Shown: positions 21,702 through 36,900 of the stretch, in pieces
Numbering within the stretch: the stretch's first letter is position 1
Layout of the letters: each line of letters starts with the position of its first letter
NCBI GenBank assembly: GCA_009761415.1
Contig: QUOL01000004.1
Location: forward strand, 1,860,001 to 1,924,000
Source: Sarcomyxa edulis
Taxonomy: Eukaryota; Basidiomycota; Agaricomycetes; Agaricales; Mycenaceae
Direction: 5' to 3'
DNA length: 64,000 bases
Notes under the pieces: generated by a model
What the model saw: the letters and a program-made list of their open reading frames with translations, nothing else
What the model was told of the DNA's origin: nothing
Databases searched by the model: none
Position numbers and translations under genes: made by a program

Positions 21702-22053
21702 ATGGCCATCGACGAAGCTAAAGCAGCTGAAATAAAAGGTTTTATCTTTCCCAGATATCTGTATCTCGTTTTTGACGTAGAAATTTTGCTCGGTCAAGCT
21801 AAATTCGAGGCGCGAGACGCGCACATCCGCGAATCATGGGTGCGTGCCATGGAGGCCCGTCTTGTGCGCGAAGAACTGGACAAATGCCAGAGATCTGAAG
21901 GTGTCAATCATTATGAGAATTGTAAATGGTTGGCTGAGAAGTATGTCACGATGGTGAGGGACAACAAGGTATGTTTTTTCGCCGGTCTGTCGATGCATGG
22001 AGTTGACGTCTCTCGCAATTCAGGTCCAAGGCTACAAACAGATCGAGCTATAG
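21702..22053 (+). CDS. NDUFB10: Mitochondrial complex I subunit NDUFB10-like
   Basis: Small accessory subunit of NADH:ubiquinone oxidoreductase. Exons 21702-21738, 21799-21968 and 22024-22053 give 78 aa: MAIDEAKAAEIKAKFEARD, then ESWVRAMEARLVREELDKC, EGVNHYENCKWLAEKY, ending VQGYKQIEL. The Cys pattern (REELDKC...NHYENC) and the VxGYK C-terminus match the fungal NDUFB10 group. The first intron (21739-21798) is 60 nt, in frame and free of stops. It is called an intron because retention would insert FIFPRYLYLVFDVEILLGQ into a hydrophilic N-terminus and because the boundaries look spliceable, although the donor GTTTTA is weak. The last exon encodes only nine residues. Confidence 0.83.
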
Positions 22054-22590
22054 AGTTACTTCAAACAGTGCACATACTACCAAATAATCTGGAATTCCAG
22101 GACTTGACGCGTTGTTCGAAGTCGGCGGAGCGTCGACATACGTTCCACGTTTCGACTCTTATCGAGGGAGAATACAAACTACCAATCTCAGGAAACTGTC
22201 TGACAGAACATGAAGCGAACTAGAGGCGACCGTTGAAGGATTCCCAATTGAAGCTCATAACCTATGGGCGCTATAAACGGCACGGTGATGGACGGACCAG
22301 TAAAATGAGTGTCATTAGCTGTCGAATTCCGTTGCCAAACTCATCAATACAAGAGCGATTGCAGCCTCTCTTGAGTGACACCATCGAGGACTGCACGCGA
22401 AAACTGTTGAGATCAATTTCAAGGCATTCTTGGAGCGACCAATCTGAGGGGCTTTTCGTTATGAGGGGGGTAAGACATTAAGAAGATATATGAGTGTAAT
22501 AAGGTCGCTAATCAAGAGAAAGAAAGGTATAGTGAGATGAGGTCAAATGTGGGAAGAAGAGTGCATATGAATCTGACCAGAAAGTCATCA
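22054..22590. other. Convergent intergenic region
   Basis: Lies between the stops of NDUFB10 and the J-protein gene. An 82-codon open frame (22233-22481, plus strand) has no recognisable motif and no supporting splice partners, so I do not call it. Presumably 3' UTRs. Confidence 0.5.
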
Positions 22591-24590
22591 TCACTGGGGT
22601 CGACACTCGGGTTCTTCTCCTCCCCCAAACATGTGTTCGTCATCTTCATCCTCCTCATCCTCTTCTACCCAGTCGTCTTCATCACCCTCGCCGAACTGCG
22701 ATGCAAATCCGTGATCAAAGAAATCCGAGCTAGGCGGGAAAGACCGTGAACCCACATCAACAATGTCACTCTCTTCGAACACTGCGTCTTCGACCACCGC
22801 TGGTGGAGGATCCATGTCTGCCTTCTTTGGTGGAAGTAGAGCTTCTAGGGCCTGGAGTGTATGATCAGTAAGACACCACACAACCCCACGAAAAGAGACG
22901 AGAGTCAATTACCTTGTGGTCGAGACTTTTCAGCCATTCATTATCTGGCATCTCAACATCAAACACGATATACAGATCACCCTTCTGTTCTGGATGCTTA
23001 TGCACTGGCATGCCTTCTCCCTTCAAGACGATACAGTCGCCTGGTTTGATGATCTTGCCGGGAGGACTGCTCACTTTCAACCCCCGGCCATCGAGATGGG
23101 TGATCAATATCCGGGAGAAACCTAGAAGAGCTTCTGACAGGGTGATAGAGACCGTGGTCAAGAGATCGTTCCCTGAGCGTTCGAAAGATTCGTGAGGTGC
23201 AACTTTTAGTACAAAGATGACATCGCCGGGGGGCAGGCCGGGCTGCAGAGTGGGGCAGTGAGAATTAATTGTCTACAAGGTATCGTCTCAGTTACACACC
23301 TCTTGATCACCCGCACCGGCAATAACAATCCTTTGTCGATCAGACATTCCTTTCTCGACGAAAATTTCGTGACGGTTCTTTTCCTTGACAGTCTTTTCGC
23401 CCTTGCATTTCTTGCATCTAGTTTCGTTAGATAGAGGAGCATCATGAGTCGGTCCCCCAATGAAGACTTTTGTCAAACATACCTGTCTTTCTCTCTCAGT
23501 TTCTGTCCATCACCATGGCACTCCGGGCATGATGTTCGCCTTGCGCCCATTTGTGAAGGTCCTACCTGCGTACAGAGAACGTGATAATAAGGGACCGGCA
23601 TCAAGACGAATAGTACTGGGCACCAACTTGTGTCTGAACAAATGTCCATCCTTTACCCTCGCATGTTGTACATGCTTTCGGTTTCGCGTGTCCCCGCGCA
23701 CCAGACCTATCAAGCAAGAAGCATGAATGATGTCCACATAGCAGGAACCTTCAAGCAAGCGATAAGACGATACGTACCCTTTACACGCGCTGCAGACGGC
23801 CTCCTTCTCCATGTTCATCTTCACCGACTTTCCGTTATATAGATCCTCCAATGTCACGTCATATGGAATCGTTGAGTCCTGACCTTTGTCCCTCCGTCTC
23901 CCGGGACCTCCACCCATGAAATCGAATCCGAACATTCCAGCTCCGGCACTTGCTTCGAAGAATTGAGCGAATACGTCTGCTGGGTCCATTCCCCCACCCA
24001 TGCCACCGCGTTTGTTGGTAAGAGCATCCATGCCTCCTTGGTCGTAGACTTCTCGGGTATTGGAGTCGCTCAGGATTTCATAGCTGGAAGTGAAAGATCA
24101 TCTATTTCAATCGTTCGTCGAGTCAAGGAGGAGACAAACGCAGCGGCCATCTCCTGGAATTTAATTCCGGCTTCTTCTGGATCATTGATGTTCTAGTGAT
24201 GAAAGCAATATCTCAACGATCCGAACCGAGTTGTCCAACATATGAATATACCTTGTCCTGTCAAGTGACGCGTCAGTGTCGATACATGTCGAATGTACAG
24301 GTTGCGAACTACATACCGGATGATGCTCCTTTGCCTGTGACGAAATGAGAACTTAAATTGGAATATCTAACTCTAGGAATCGAAGCACCTTTTTCCGGTA
24401 AGCCTTCTTGATGTCAACTAGTCAAACAAAGCGAGACAGTGAGAATATAGTCCGCTGCAAGAGAGGACACTCCTTAGGCACCTTCACTGGCATCTGGGTC
24501 CACCCCGAGTAGATCGTAGAGAGCAGTTTCGACCGGCACTGTTCATTTCGTTGTTGATTTGCGCTTTTGAGATGCGAAAGGTCACTTACT
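22591..24590 (-). CDS. Class A J-domain chaperone (Ydj1/Xdj1/DNAJA type)
   Basis: Co-chaperone that stimulates Hsp70 ATPase and binds unfolded clients. The J-domain reads MPVETALYDLLGVDPDASE, VDIKKAYRKK, AKEHHPDKNIND, with the HPD motif intact. A Gly/Phe-rich region follows (GMDPADVFAQFF, FDFMGGGPGRRR). The zinc domain has CxxCxG repeats (CSACKG, CTTCEGKG, CPECHGDG, CKKCKGEK). Then come the substrate-binding domains, an acidic region (EGDEDDWVEEDEEDEDDE) and the C-terminus EECRPQ-like, whose last four residues CRPQ form a CaaX box with Gln, favouring farnesylation. Two odd gene features: the ATG is split by an intron (A at 24590, TG at 24537-24538), and the Asp-Lys of HPDK is in a 6-nt microexon (24252-24257). 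Ydj1 versus Xdj1 orthology was not settled. Confidence 0.9.
24252..24257 (-). other. Six-nucleotide microexon (GACAAG) in the J-protein gene
   Basis: On the minus strand, GACAAG is flanked by acceptor TTGACAG and donor GTATAT. The introns either side are 59 nt each (24258-24316 and 24193-24251). Including it gives HHP-DK-NIND, the invariant J-domain sequence; skipping it would delete the catalytic Asp of HPD. Confidence 0.8.
24539..24589 (-). other. Intron splitting the start codon of the J-protein gene
   Basis: Minus-strand donor ACACAA|GTAAGTG and acceptor AACAG|TGCCGG. Joining gives CACAATGCCGG, an ATG in good context followed by PVETALYDLLGV. Unspliced reading gives an in-frame TGA just before GTGCCGGTC. 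The 5' UTR exon therefore contributes only the A of the ATG. Confidence 0.75.
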
Positions 24591-25079
24591 TGTGTCCTCG
24601 AAGTTGGAGATGTCTTGAATGGATCGACAGGGATCGACCTCACGCAAGACGCGCGCCTCGAAAATAATTGCGGACTTTGAATTTGGTCGTATAAAAGTGC
24701 CGAGGTTAGGTCGAGATTTTTTTCTCGCTCCAAACCTCTCAACGTAACATCTCAAACGAGGACCGTCCATCTATGCCATAACCCTCAGCACCAAAGGTGT
24801 GTTTCTTGACCGTTAATCTCCATCAAATGATGTTTTCAATTTTATCTACATTGTCCGACTGGGTCTCCCCAGAAGTGACGAAGCAAACATTTGACCTGAT
24901 ATCCTCTCTGAATCTTTATGACTTCGAATATCAGCACTAACGCATTTTCTCATGATTTATCCAGATCGCTTTGACGTTCTTCGACTTGCCCTTACATTAG
25001 TGCATTCTTTTCTGCGGTCTATTTCGTCCTTGCGGGACGCTGATGTTGTACCTGTATTTAGAAATTCATAAACATCATC
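24591..25079. promoter_or_regulatory. Bidirectional promoter region of J-protein and RCM1 genes
   Basis: 489 bases between divergent genes, including the 5' UTR exon of the J-protein gene next to 24590. No gene seen. A heat-shock-element array was looked for because of the chaperone gene and was not found. Confidence 0.45.
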
Positions 25080-27120
<2,041 letters not shown>

Positions 27121-27691
27121 CGTCTCGTGCTTATCTTTCATGTTCATCTTTCGGTGGTGTAAAAACCATGAACAGTGCTGGACCCAGGATGTGGACTCAT
27201 AGTGGAAGCCTCTTCGTAATGGATGTCCTTCGATGAAGCTGGGACCCGATAACGAAGCTTCAGACTCTCATGTTTTTTTATCTGATCTGATAAAATGCGA
27301 AGTATACGAAAACATTTCCATAATCGTGAATAAAGAATATAGTGGCTACAATTCGAGTGGAGGAGTAAGAAAAGAGTCAAAAAAGTTACGGGGTTCCGAG
27401 TCTGCCTGCGGAAGTTGACGGTCAGCTGCGTGAGTAGAGCCTACGTTCCCTTCATCATACGCCTCGCAATCCAAAAGTAGTTGATACCTGCTTCCCTTCT
27501 TCATCCAGAAATCGTGTCGAGGAATCGCAAAAGTTCGAGAGTCAGAAGATAAAGAAGACAGAGCGTGATCATGGTGTCTCGGCGGAGGGAAGCTATCGAA
27601 AATCTGTGGCTAAGTGATAAATGTGTTGTTTTATTTAGTGTAATTTGACCGTTAGAAGGGTTGAATGAAGTAAGAGGTTCGACATGGTCGA
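27121..27691. other. Convergent intergenic region
   Basis: 570 bases between the stops of RCM1 and the BBP gene. No supportable gene; short open frames on both strands have no motif. Presumably two 3' UTRs. Confidence 0.5.
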
Positions 27692-29612
27692 TCAGGACGT
27701 CTGTTGTTGAGCGTATTGATTTTGATAGTACTGAGCGTAGGTTGCCGAATAATCTTGAGACTGTTGAGGATAGCCGCCGGAGGCTTGGGGATAACCTGCT
27801 TGCGCACCCCACTGTTGCGCTCCTCCATAGCCCGCAGCGGCAGGAGCTCCTCCGTATCCACCTCCGTATCCTGGCTGTGGAGGGCGATAACCGCCGGCCT
27901 GTTGTTGCGGTTGGTTGTTATTGATAGGAGTTTGCCAGACTTCAGGACGGCGCCAAGGAGGAATGTTCGAGCCACCTGCAGTGATGTCGTGGCCAGCACT
28001 TGGCCCTGCCCAAGAAGTCTTTCCAACATCTCCAGCAGGTCCTCTGGCACCCTCTCCCAGCTCTGCCATAAGACTAGCGTACTCAGAGTCGAATCCACCG
28101 CGGTTCATTGAAGGGGGCGACTGTCCGTTGAGTCCGGCAAGTGCGACAGCATTAGGATCCTTGTTGACGGTACAGTCTCGAGCCATGTGTCCAGCGCTGC
28201 CGCAAACACGACAAATGATGTTAGCTGTGAAATTCTTTTGCTCAGGGCAGTCGTATTTGCGATGACCAACACCGCCGCAATTCTGGCAGATTTGATTTTC
28301 GTCGTCGCGTAAAGTACCATTCAGTGCTGCAAGTTCTCGGAGTTGGTTTCGCTTGTGGTCGTTCTGGCCTTCAGGAGTAGATGCAGCCTGAGGGACGTGT
28401 TAGCAAGATGCCACAGTAGCGCATTAGGAATAATATGACATACCGTTTCGATGACCCTGTTGATCATCTTGACGCATGCAGCGACTTTTTCTTCACTTTC
28501 ACCGAGTACAAGACAGTGCAAGTCCTCCTCTGCGTCGTCAGCGAACTGATCAGGCCTTGCCTTTCCTTCCTTGACACTACCCTTTCCTCTGATGCTGATT
28601 TTAGCGCCACTCTCCCGTTCCATTTTTTTCAAGCTGTTACCGCGAGGACCAACAAGTAGGCCGAAGAAATTGATTTCGGGAAATTCTTTGACGGGGATGT
28701 AGACTTTTTCGGAGGGACGCTGAGAACGTTTTTGCTGGTGGTATTCCACCGGTGGACGAAAATTAGGATCATTCTTCATGGCTCGGTCAACTAGTCGGAT
28801 GCGTTCATCTTCAAGTTTTTTGCGATAACGGACTTCTCGAGTGTTGGTCCTGCGACCATGCGCATCATATGTAGGAGGGGGTGATTGGGATCTAGGTGGA
28901 TCGATGAGTTCATACATGCGCGGAAAAAGTGAACGAGAATAACGACATACCTTTCGCGTTCGGGAGGAATGAAGTCATTGAGTCTGAGTTTACGATTGAT
29001 CTCTTCAAGTCTGAGATGGATAGCATAATTGTCGAGTGCAGCCTGAGAAACGCCAGTAGCAGAGATGGCGGTAGGTAAGCCAGGAATTTCAGTTTTAGCG
29101 TCGCCCCAGCGACTACGCCGTTTACGAGGGGCATTAGGATCAACTGAAGGAGGATTGTAAACAGTAATGGGTCAGGGTTAGTAAAATGGTTAGTGTTAGC
29201 TGAAGGCTTTGGTTAAGCTAGTGCTAGAGCACGAAAATTGGTTACGAGGGCTGCCATGTCTCGGAAAAGCCGCTGTGGACGTTCGAAGACCGGTAGGACG
29301 AGAGAACCTGGCCGTGAGGTCACTGTGTGCTGGAAAACGATGCTTACCTTTCGGATCTCCAGAAGAGGGAGACTCGTCTCGACCTCTCTTGGGACTGTCA
29401 TGTTCTTGAGTAGGAGGACGAGGATAAGCAGAAGGAGACGGTTGAGCAAGCTGAGGAGGTGCAGTTTCTTCGGCTGGGGCAGGACCAAAACGACGACGTC
29501 CTCCAAGAGGAACTGATTGAAAGAAAGAGTTCAGAAAAATGGGGGAAAAAGTGATTTAGGGATACATACCATCGTTCGTGCCCGTAAGTTGACGAGTAGC
29601 CGGTCTCCACAT
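27692..29612 (-). CDS. MSL5: Branchpoint-bridging protein SF1/BBP
   Basis: Splicing factor that binds the intron branch point and bridges to U2AF in the commitment complex. Start [14 protein letters not shown] at 29612. The N-terminal region has [20 protein letters not shown] basic SF1 sequence (RKRRSRWG, the U2AF-ligand-like motif). The helix-hairpin part ([25 protein letters not shown]-like junction) and [17 protein letters not shown] come next. The KH-QUA2 domain contains [38 protein letters not shown] and GKGSVKEGK. Two CCHC zinc knuckles follow ([28 protein letters not shown]). The C-terminal Pro/Gly/Tyr/Gln-rich tail ends YAQQQTS. Divergent from XPB over 213 bases. Assignment is firm. 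Confidence 0.94.
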
Positions 29613-29825
29613 GATAATCAAGAAATGAGAATGCTCTAGAAGTTGAAGGTGACGGAGAAGAGAGCGAGGAGGACGTCCACAACGTTGAGCTGGTGTTTTC
29701 AAACTCCGATGCCGGAACCGCTCTCTTCGGTCAACTCTGCCAGACTCGATTTCCGTTTGCTTTGCTTTCTCTCTCTCATCTCTATCTCTCCGACTCTAGG
29801 TCCTAGCTCTGTCTAATAACAACAA
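29613..29825. promoter_or_regulatory. Bidirectional promoter region of BBP and XPB
   Basis: 213 bases between two divergent essential housekeeping genes. Rich in ctctc tracts on the plus strand near 29765-29800; no TATA element seen. Confidence 0.55.
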
Positions 29826-33266
<3,441 letters not shown>

Positions 33267-33900
33267 TATGTTCTCGCGAAAGTCCGGATAGGAGGCTATA
33301 GCGGACGAGGGCTTTCTCGGAACCGGAACATACGGGGCTTATTTTTTTTTCTTGAGGACTATTTCGATCTACCCCAGGGCCCAGGATTAGAGATGCATGT
33401 GGGCACGGGTTCAGTGTATGTACATGTGAGTTCGTAGACGAATGAAAGCACGTTTTCTCACGGTGCAGCCAATCTCTCTCAGAATAACGTTCGTTTCTTT
33501 CTCCTCTCAAAGTCCAAAAATACGGAGTGTCAGACAAAGGTGTCTTAAGATCGAAGCTCTTGGTGGAAATTCTTGGTAGAGAATTGCCTTGCTTGTAAAA
33601 TAGCGGTGTTTGAGTGCCATCTATCGATAGCGAAGATTGGAGATGATTTTGCGATAACGCCTTGTCTCCCCTGCTATCGCTGCTTTTGGTATGTTATTCC
33701 CGCTACTTTAGTAGTGGGTTTTGGGGTTCGGAACTTTGAAACCTGTATTTTCACTTTTGGCGGTAAAAAAAAATTTGCACGTGCCGCGGCCCGTGTATCT
33801 CCGCCCCCCCTGATCCCCTGACTGTACGCTGTTGCCCCCGTATCAAAGGTTATCCCTTCTTTCCGACCTCTCATCTACATCGCCTTCCCACATCGCCATC
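33267..33900. other. Region between XPB and Helitron transposase; likely contains the Helitron 5' end
   Basis: No gene supported. It should hold the XPB 3' UTR, the Helitron left end and its promoter. An imperfect stem-loop occurs at 33699-33718 (8-bp arms cccgctac/gtagtggg, loop ttta). A poly-A run at 33766-33774 and a C-run at 33806-33812 are also present. A 5'-TC terminus next to A could not be singled out by eye. Confidence 0.4.
33699..33718. repeat. Short imperfect inverted repeat (possible hairpin)
   Basis: Arms cccgctac and gtagtggg pair at 7 of 8 positions (8 of 8 allowing G-U) around loop ttta. It lies about 180 bases upstream of the Helitron start codon. Its role is unknown. Confidence 0.5.
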
Positions 33901-36900
33901 ATGTCGGTACTTGTGAACGGACGTTCTGCGTCCGTCTCGTACTCTCAATCACCCTCGTCCTTCATTAGTCAGGGGTACCGCTCCGCCCATAACCTCATGG
34001 ACTGGGATGGTCGTTGCTCTGCCTCAGTTTCTGTCCGCAGTCCGAACGGCTTTTTCACTAGTATTGTCGATTTCCAGATTTCCTCGACATTGGACAGGGA
34101 TGTGTGCTTAGGCCTCGACTTTAATGCGCAACTACGGGAAATGGCGTTGGCTGATCTTACACAGGTGAACAATGCTTTGGACCCCGTCCCCGGTAAGTCT
34201 CCTATTGAGGACCTCCTGTTGTAACCACTGACTTTTGGCTCTGGGGTCTTTTCTTTACATTGTAAGTGCGTCGGTTGTCTAACCCAGTATATCGCTCACT
34301 CATTGCCATAGATTTGCCGCTGTTCGCGTCTGATGTCTCGTATTGTTGAATATATGCACACCTTTTATATATGCACATGCACACAAAACGTAGATGAATA
34401 TCCGCATCATTCCAGTCTATGTGACCTGTTAAACACTATTGAACACAGCAACATGTCGTTCTTGGCGAGGACACTAAATGCTCATGGCATCCCATCTCCG
34501 TTAACACTTAGCTCAATGCGCGAGCATCTAATCCAACATCTTACTGACGGAACATGTGCCACTCAACAATTTCTTGGCTGTTCTACCGTGAACAAAGAGT
34601 TTGATGCGCCCGCTGGATCCATCACAGACCTCCAAATCCGAGCGTTGTTTGCGTTTTATCCAAAGGCGAAGCTAAAGCCTCTACGACGAGTCCTCCAACT
34701 GCACTCTGTCGATTTCGAACCGTCCGCGTCTGTTTCTAAACTTCGAAAGTTACTTCGTAAGTTCGTTTTTGCTCTGGCAAAAGGCAAAGGCCCCGACAGA
34801 ATCGTCACAGACCCGCTTGAACCCTTACCGAACTGGCCGAAAGTAGTACCGCCGACTCTGAAAGATAAAATCATAAAATTGTTTCGCCAGGAGACGTCTC
34901 GTGATGCGCTTAGTGAGTTTACATGCGCGTCTTGTGCTGAACGAGTCTTATGCACTAACCGAGCTGTCGTCCCGGTTGACGTTGTCAATTTAGATCTTCT
35001 AAAGAGACCGTTGTCTCCAGCCGAGAACGACGAAATTGACGAGGACATTAGAGACCCTAGTTCTGACCCATGGTTGGATCCTTCCTGCGTACCGCCTCCT
35101 TTCCCATATTCGTCTGGCGTTCTAAAAGACGTTTTGGTCGACCCCAGTGGAGTTGTCACTAATGATGATGGCCAACTTAGTCTACATCTCTGCTCACCGT
35201 GCTCGAAATCGCTTGCAAGAAATAAGAAACCTCGGTTATCTCTGTCGAATAAAACTTTTCTGGGCCCAGTACCCGAGGAACTGAAGGGTCTTACGCCAAT
35301 CGAAGAATCTATGATTGCTCGGTGTCGCTCCAAGTGTATGATTGTACAGCTGAAAGAGGCCACCGACGACACCGTGCTACCGAATATGCAGCGAGGAATG
35401 AAAGGCCATATCATCATATATCCCCAGCATCCTGACCGCGTTGCTACCGTATTACCGCCGTCGATTACCGACGTTATCACGCCTATCTGCGTCATATTTG
35501 TTGGATCTTCACTTCCCACCCAGGAATGGCTTAAGAAGAAGGCAAAACCTCTCTGTGTTCGAAGGGAGAAGGTCCGAGCTGCGTTGGAATGGCTCAAATC
35601 ACACAACCGTCTGTACAAGAACATATCCATTGACTACGCTGCTTTAAACTCCTTCTCTGATGATAGTATTTTACCGTTTCATATAGAGCATGTCATTCCA
35701 AACGGTGCACAAGAATCTCTGACGTCCCGGTACGATACTGAGCCATCTCTTCGTTCCCTTGATGCAGCGGATAACCCTGAAGATCCCGAAATCCCATTTG
35801 ACAATGTCGTTATAACCGATGTTGAAGGTCATGCATCATCGAATGAACTCAGGGCAGCCGCTGTACGTCACGTTCTAAAGAAAGGCGGCGGATATCTGAA
35901 TATCCCTCATGACAAAAACCCGGTCAACGAGTTTAATAACCCGTATTTATTCCCTATGATGTATCCTACATTATTTCCGTACGGAATGGGTGGTTTTGAA
36001 CAATCTGGTTATTGTAAACGGGAGGTTGCATTGTCACTGAAAGCTCATATCAAACACTCGTTCAAACTAGCTGATCCTCGTTTTCAAGAACACAATTCCT
36101 TTCTATTTACGTCGTTCAATATGTTGCAGCGTAGAGCCGTACTACTCCATACAAGCCTGAAAGTCAAGAAAAAGAATTTTGCCTCAGTTGCCGCGTCTTT
36201 TGCTTCCGTATCAGCTTCCGCAATTCATTGTGTTACGGAGCGTGTTTCTCGTGGTGACACCATCACAGCTAACAGTGAGGATGAAAAACGGGTCTTGCAA
36301 TTAATGAAAGAGGTCCAAGTCATTAATGCACACGTTCCTGGTTCATCCGCATCGCGACTATCAATGCGGAACGAAATTAGGGCTCTGACTACACATCTAG
36401 GACTCCCCAGCTTTTACATTACCATTAATCCGGCGGATATATACAACCCGTTGGTTACCTTTCTCGCTGGGGCTGACATCGACATCGACAATATGACCCC
36501 AGAAGATAAACCTGACTACTGGGACCAGGCTGTTTTGGTTGCGCGAAATCCGGCGATTGCTGCGAAGTTCTTTAATATTTATATGAAAGCGTTCATATCC
36601 ACGATATTAGGGTACACACCGAAAGGATCCACTGCCGAAGGAGGTGTATTAGGGAAAGTGACTGGCTATTATGGATGCGTAGAGGCTCAAGGACGAGGGA
36701 CGTTGCATTGCCACATGCTGATATGGCTCGAAGGTGGTTTGAATCCTAACGAAATACGGGACCGGCTGATGAGCACAACAGAATCTTCGTCTGTATTTAA
36801 GAAAGATTTATTAGCATATCTAGACGACACAATCTCAAATTGTATACCGGACGATCCACGGCCATCTCCTTCTCCTCCCGAATGTCACCCTTGTACGACC

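Noticed and set aside
22233..22481. 82-codon plus-strand open frame after NDUFB10
   Set aside because: No motif, lies in a convergent 3' UTR region, no conserved partner.
24591..25079. Search for heat-shock elements in the chaperone promoter
   Set aside because: No run of three alternating GAA/TTC units with correct spacing was seen.
27704..28265. Plus-strand open frames of 116-135 codons
   Set aside because: Antisense shadows of the Gly/Pro/Gln-rich C-terminal exon of SF1/BBP.
34656..35630. 324-codon minus-strand open frame
   Set aside because: Exact antisense shadow of the Helitron RepHel exon; composition reflects the sense codons.
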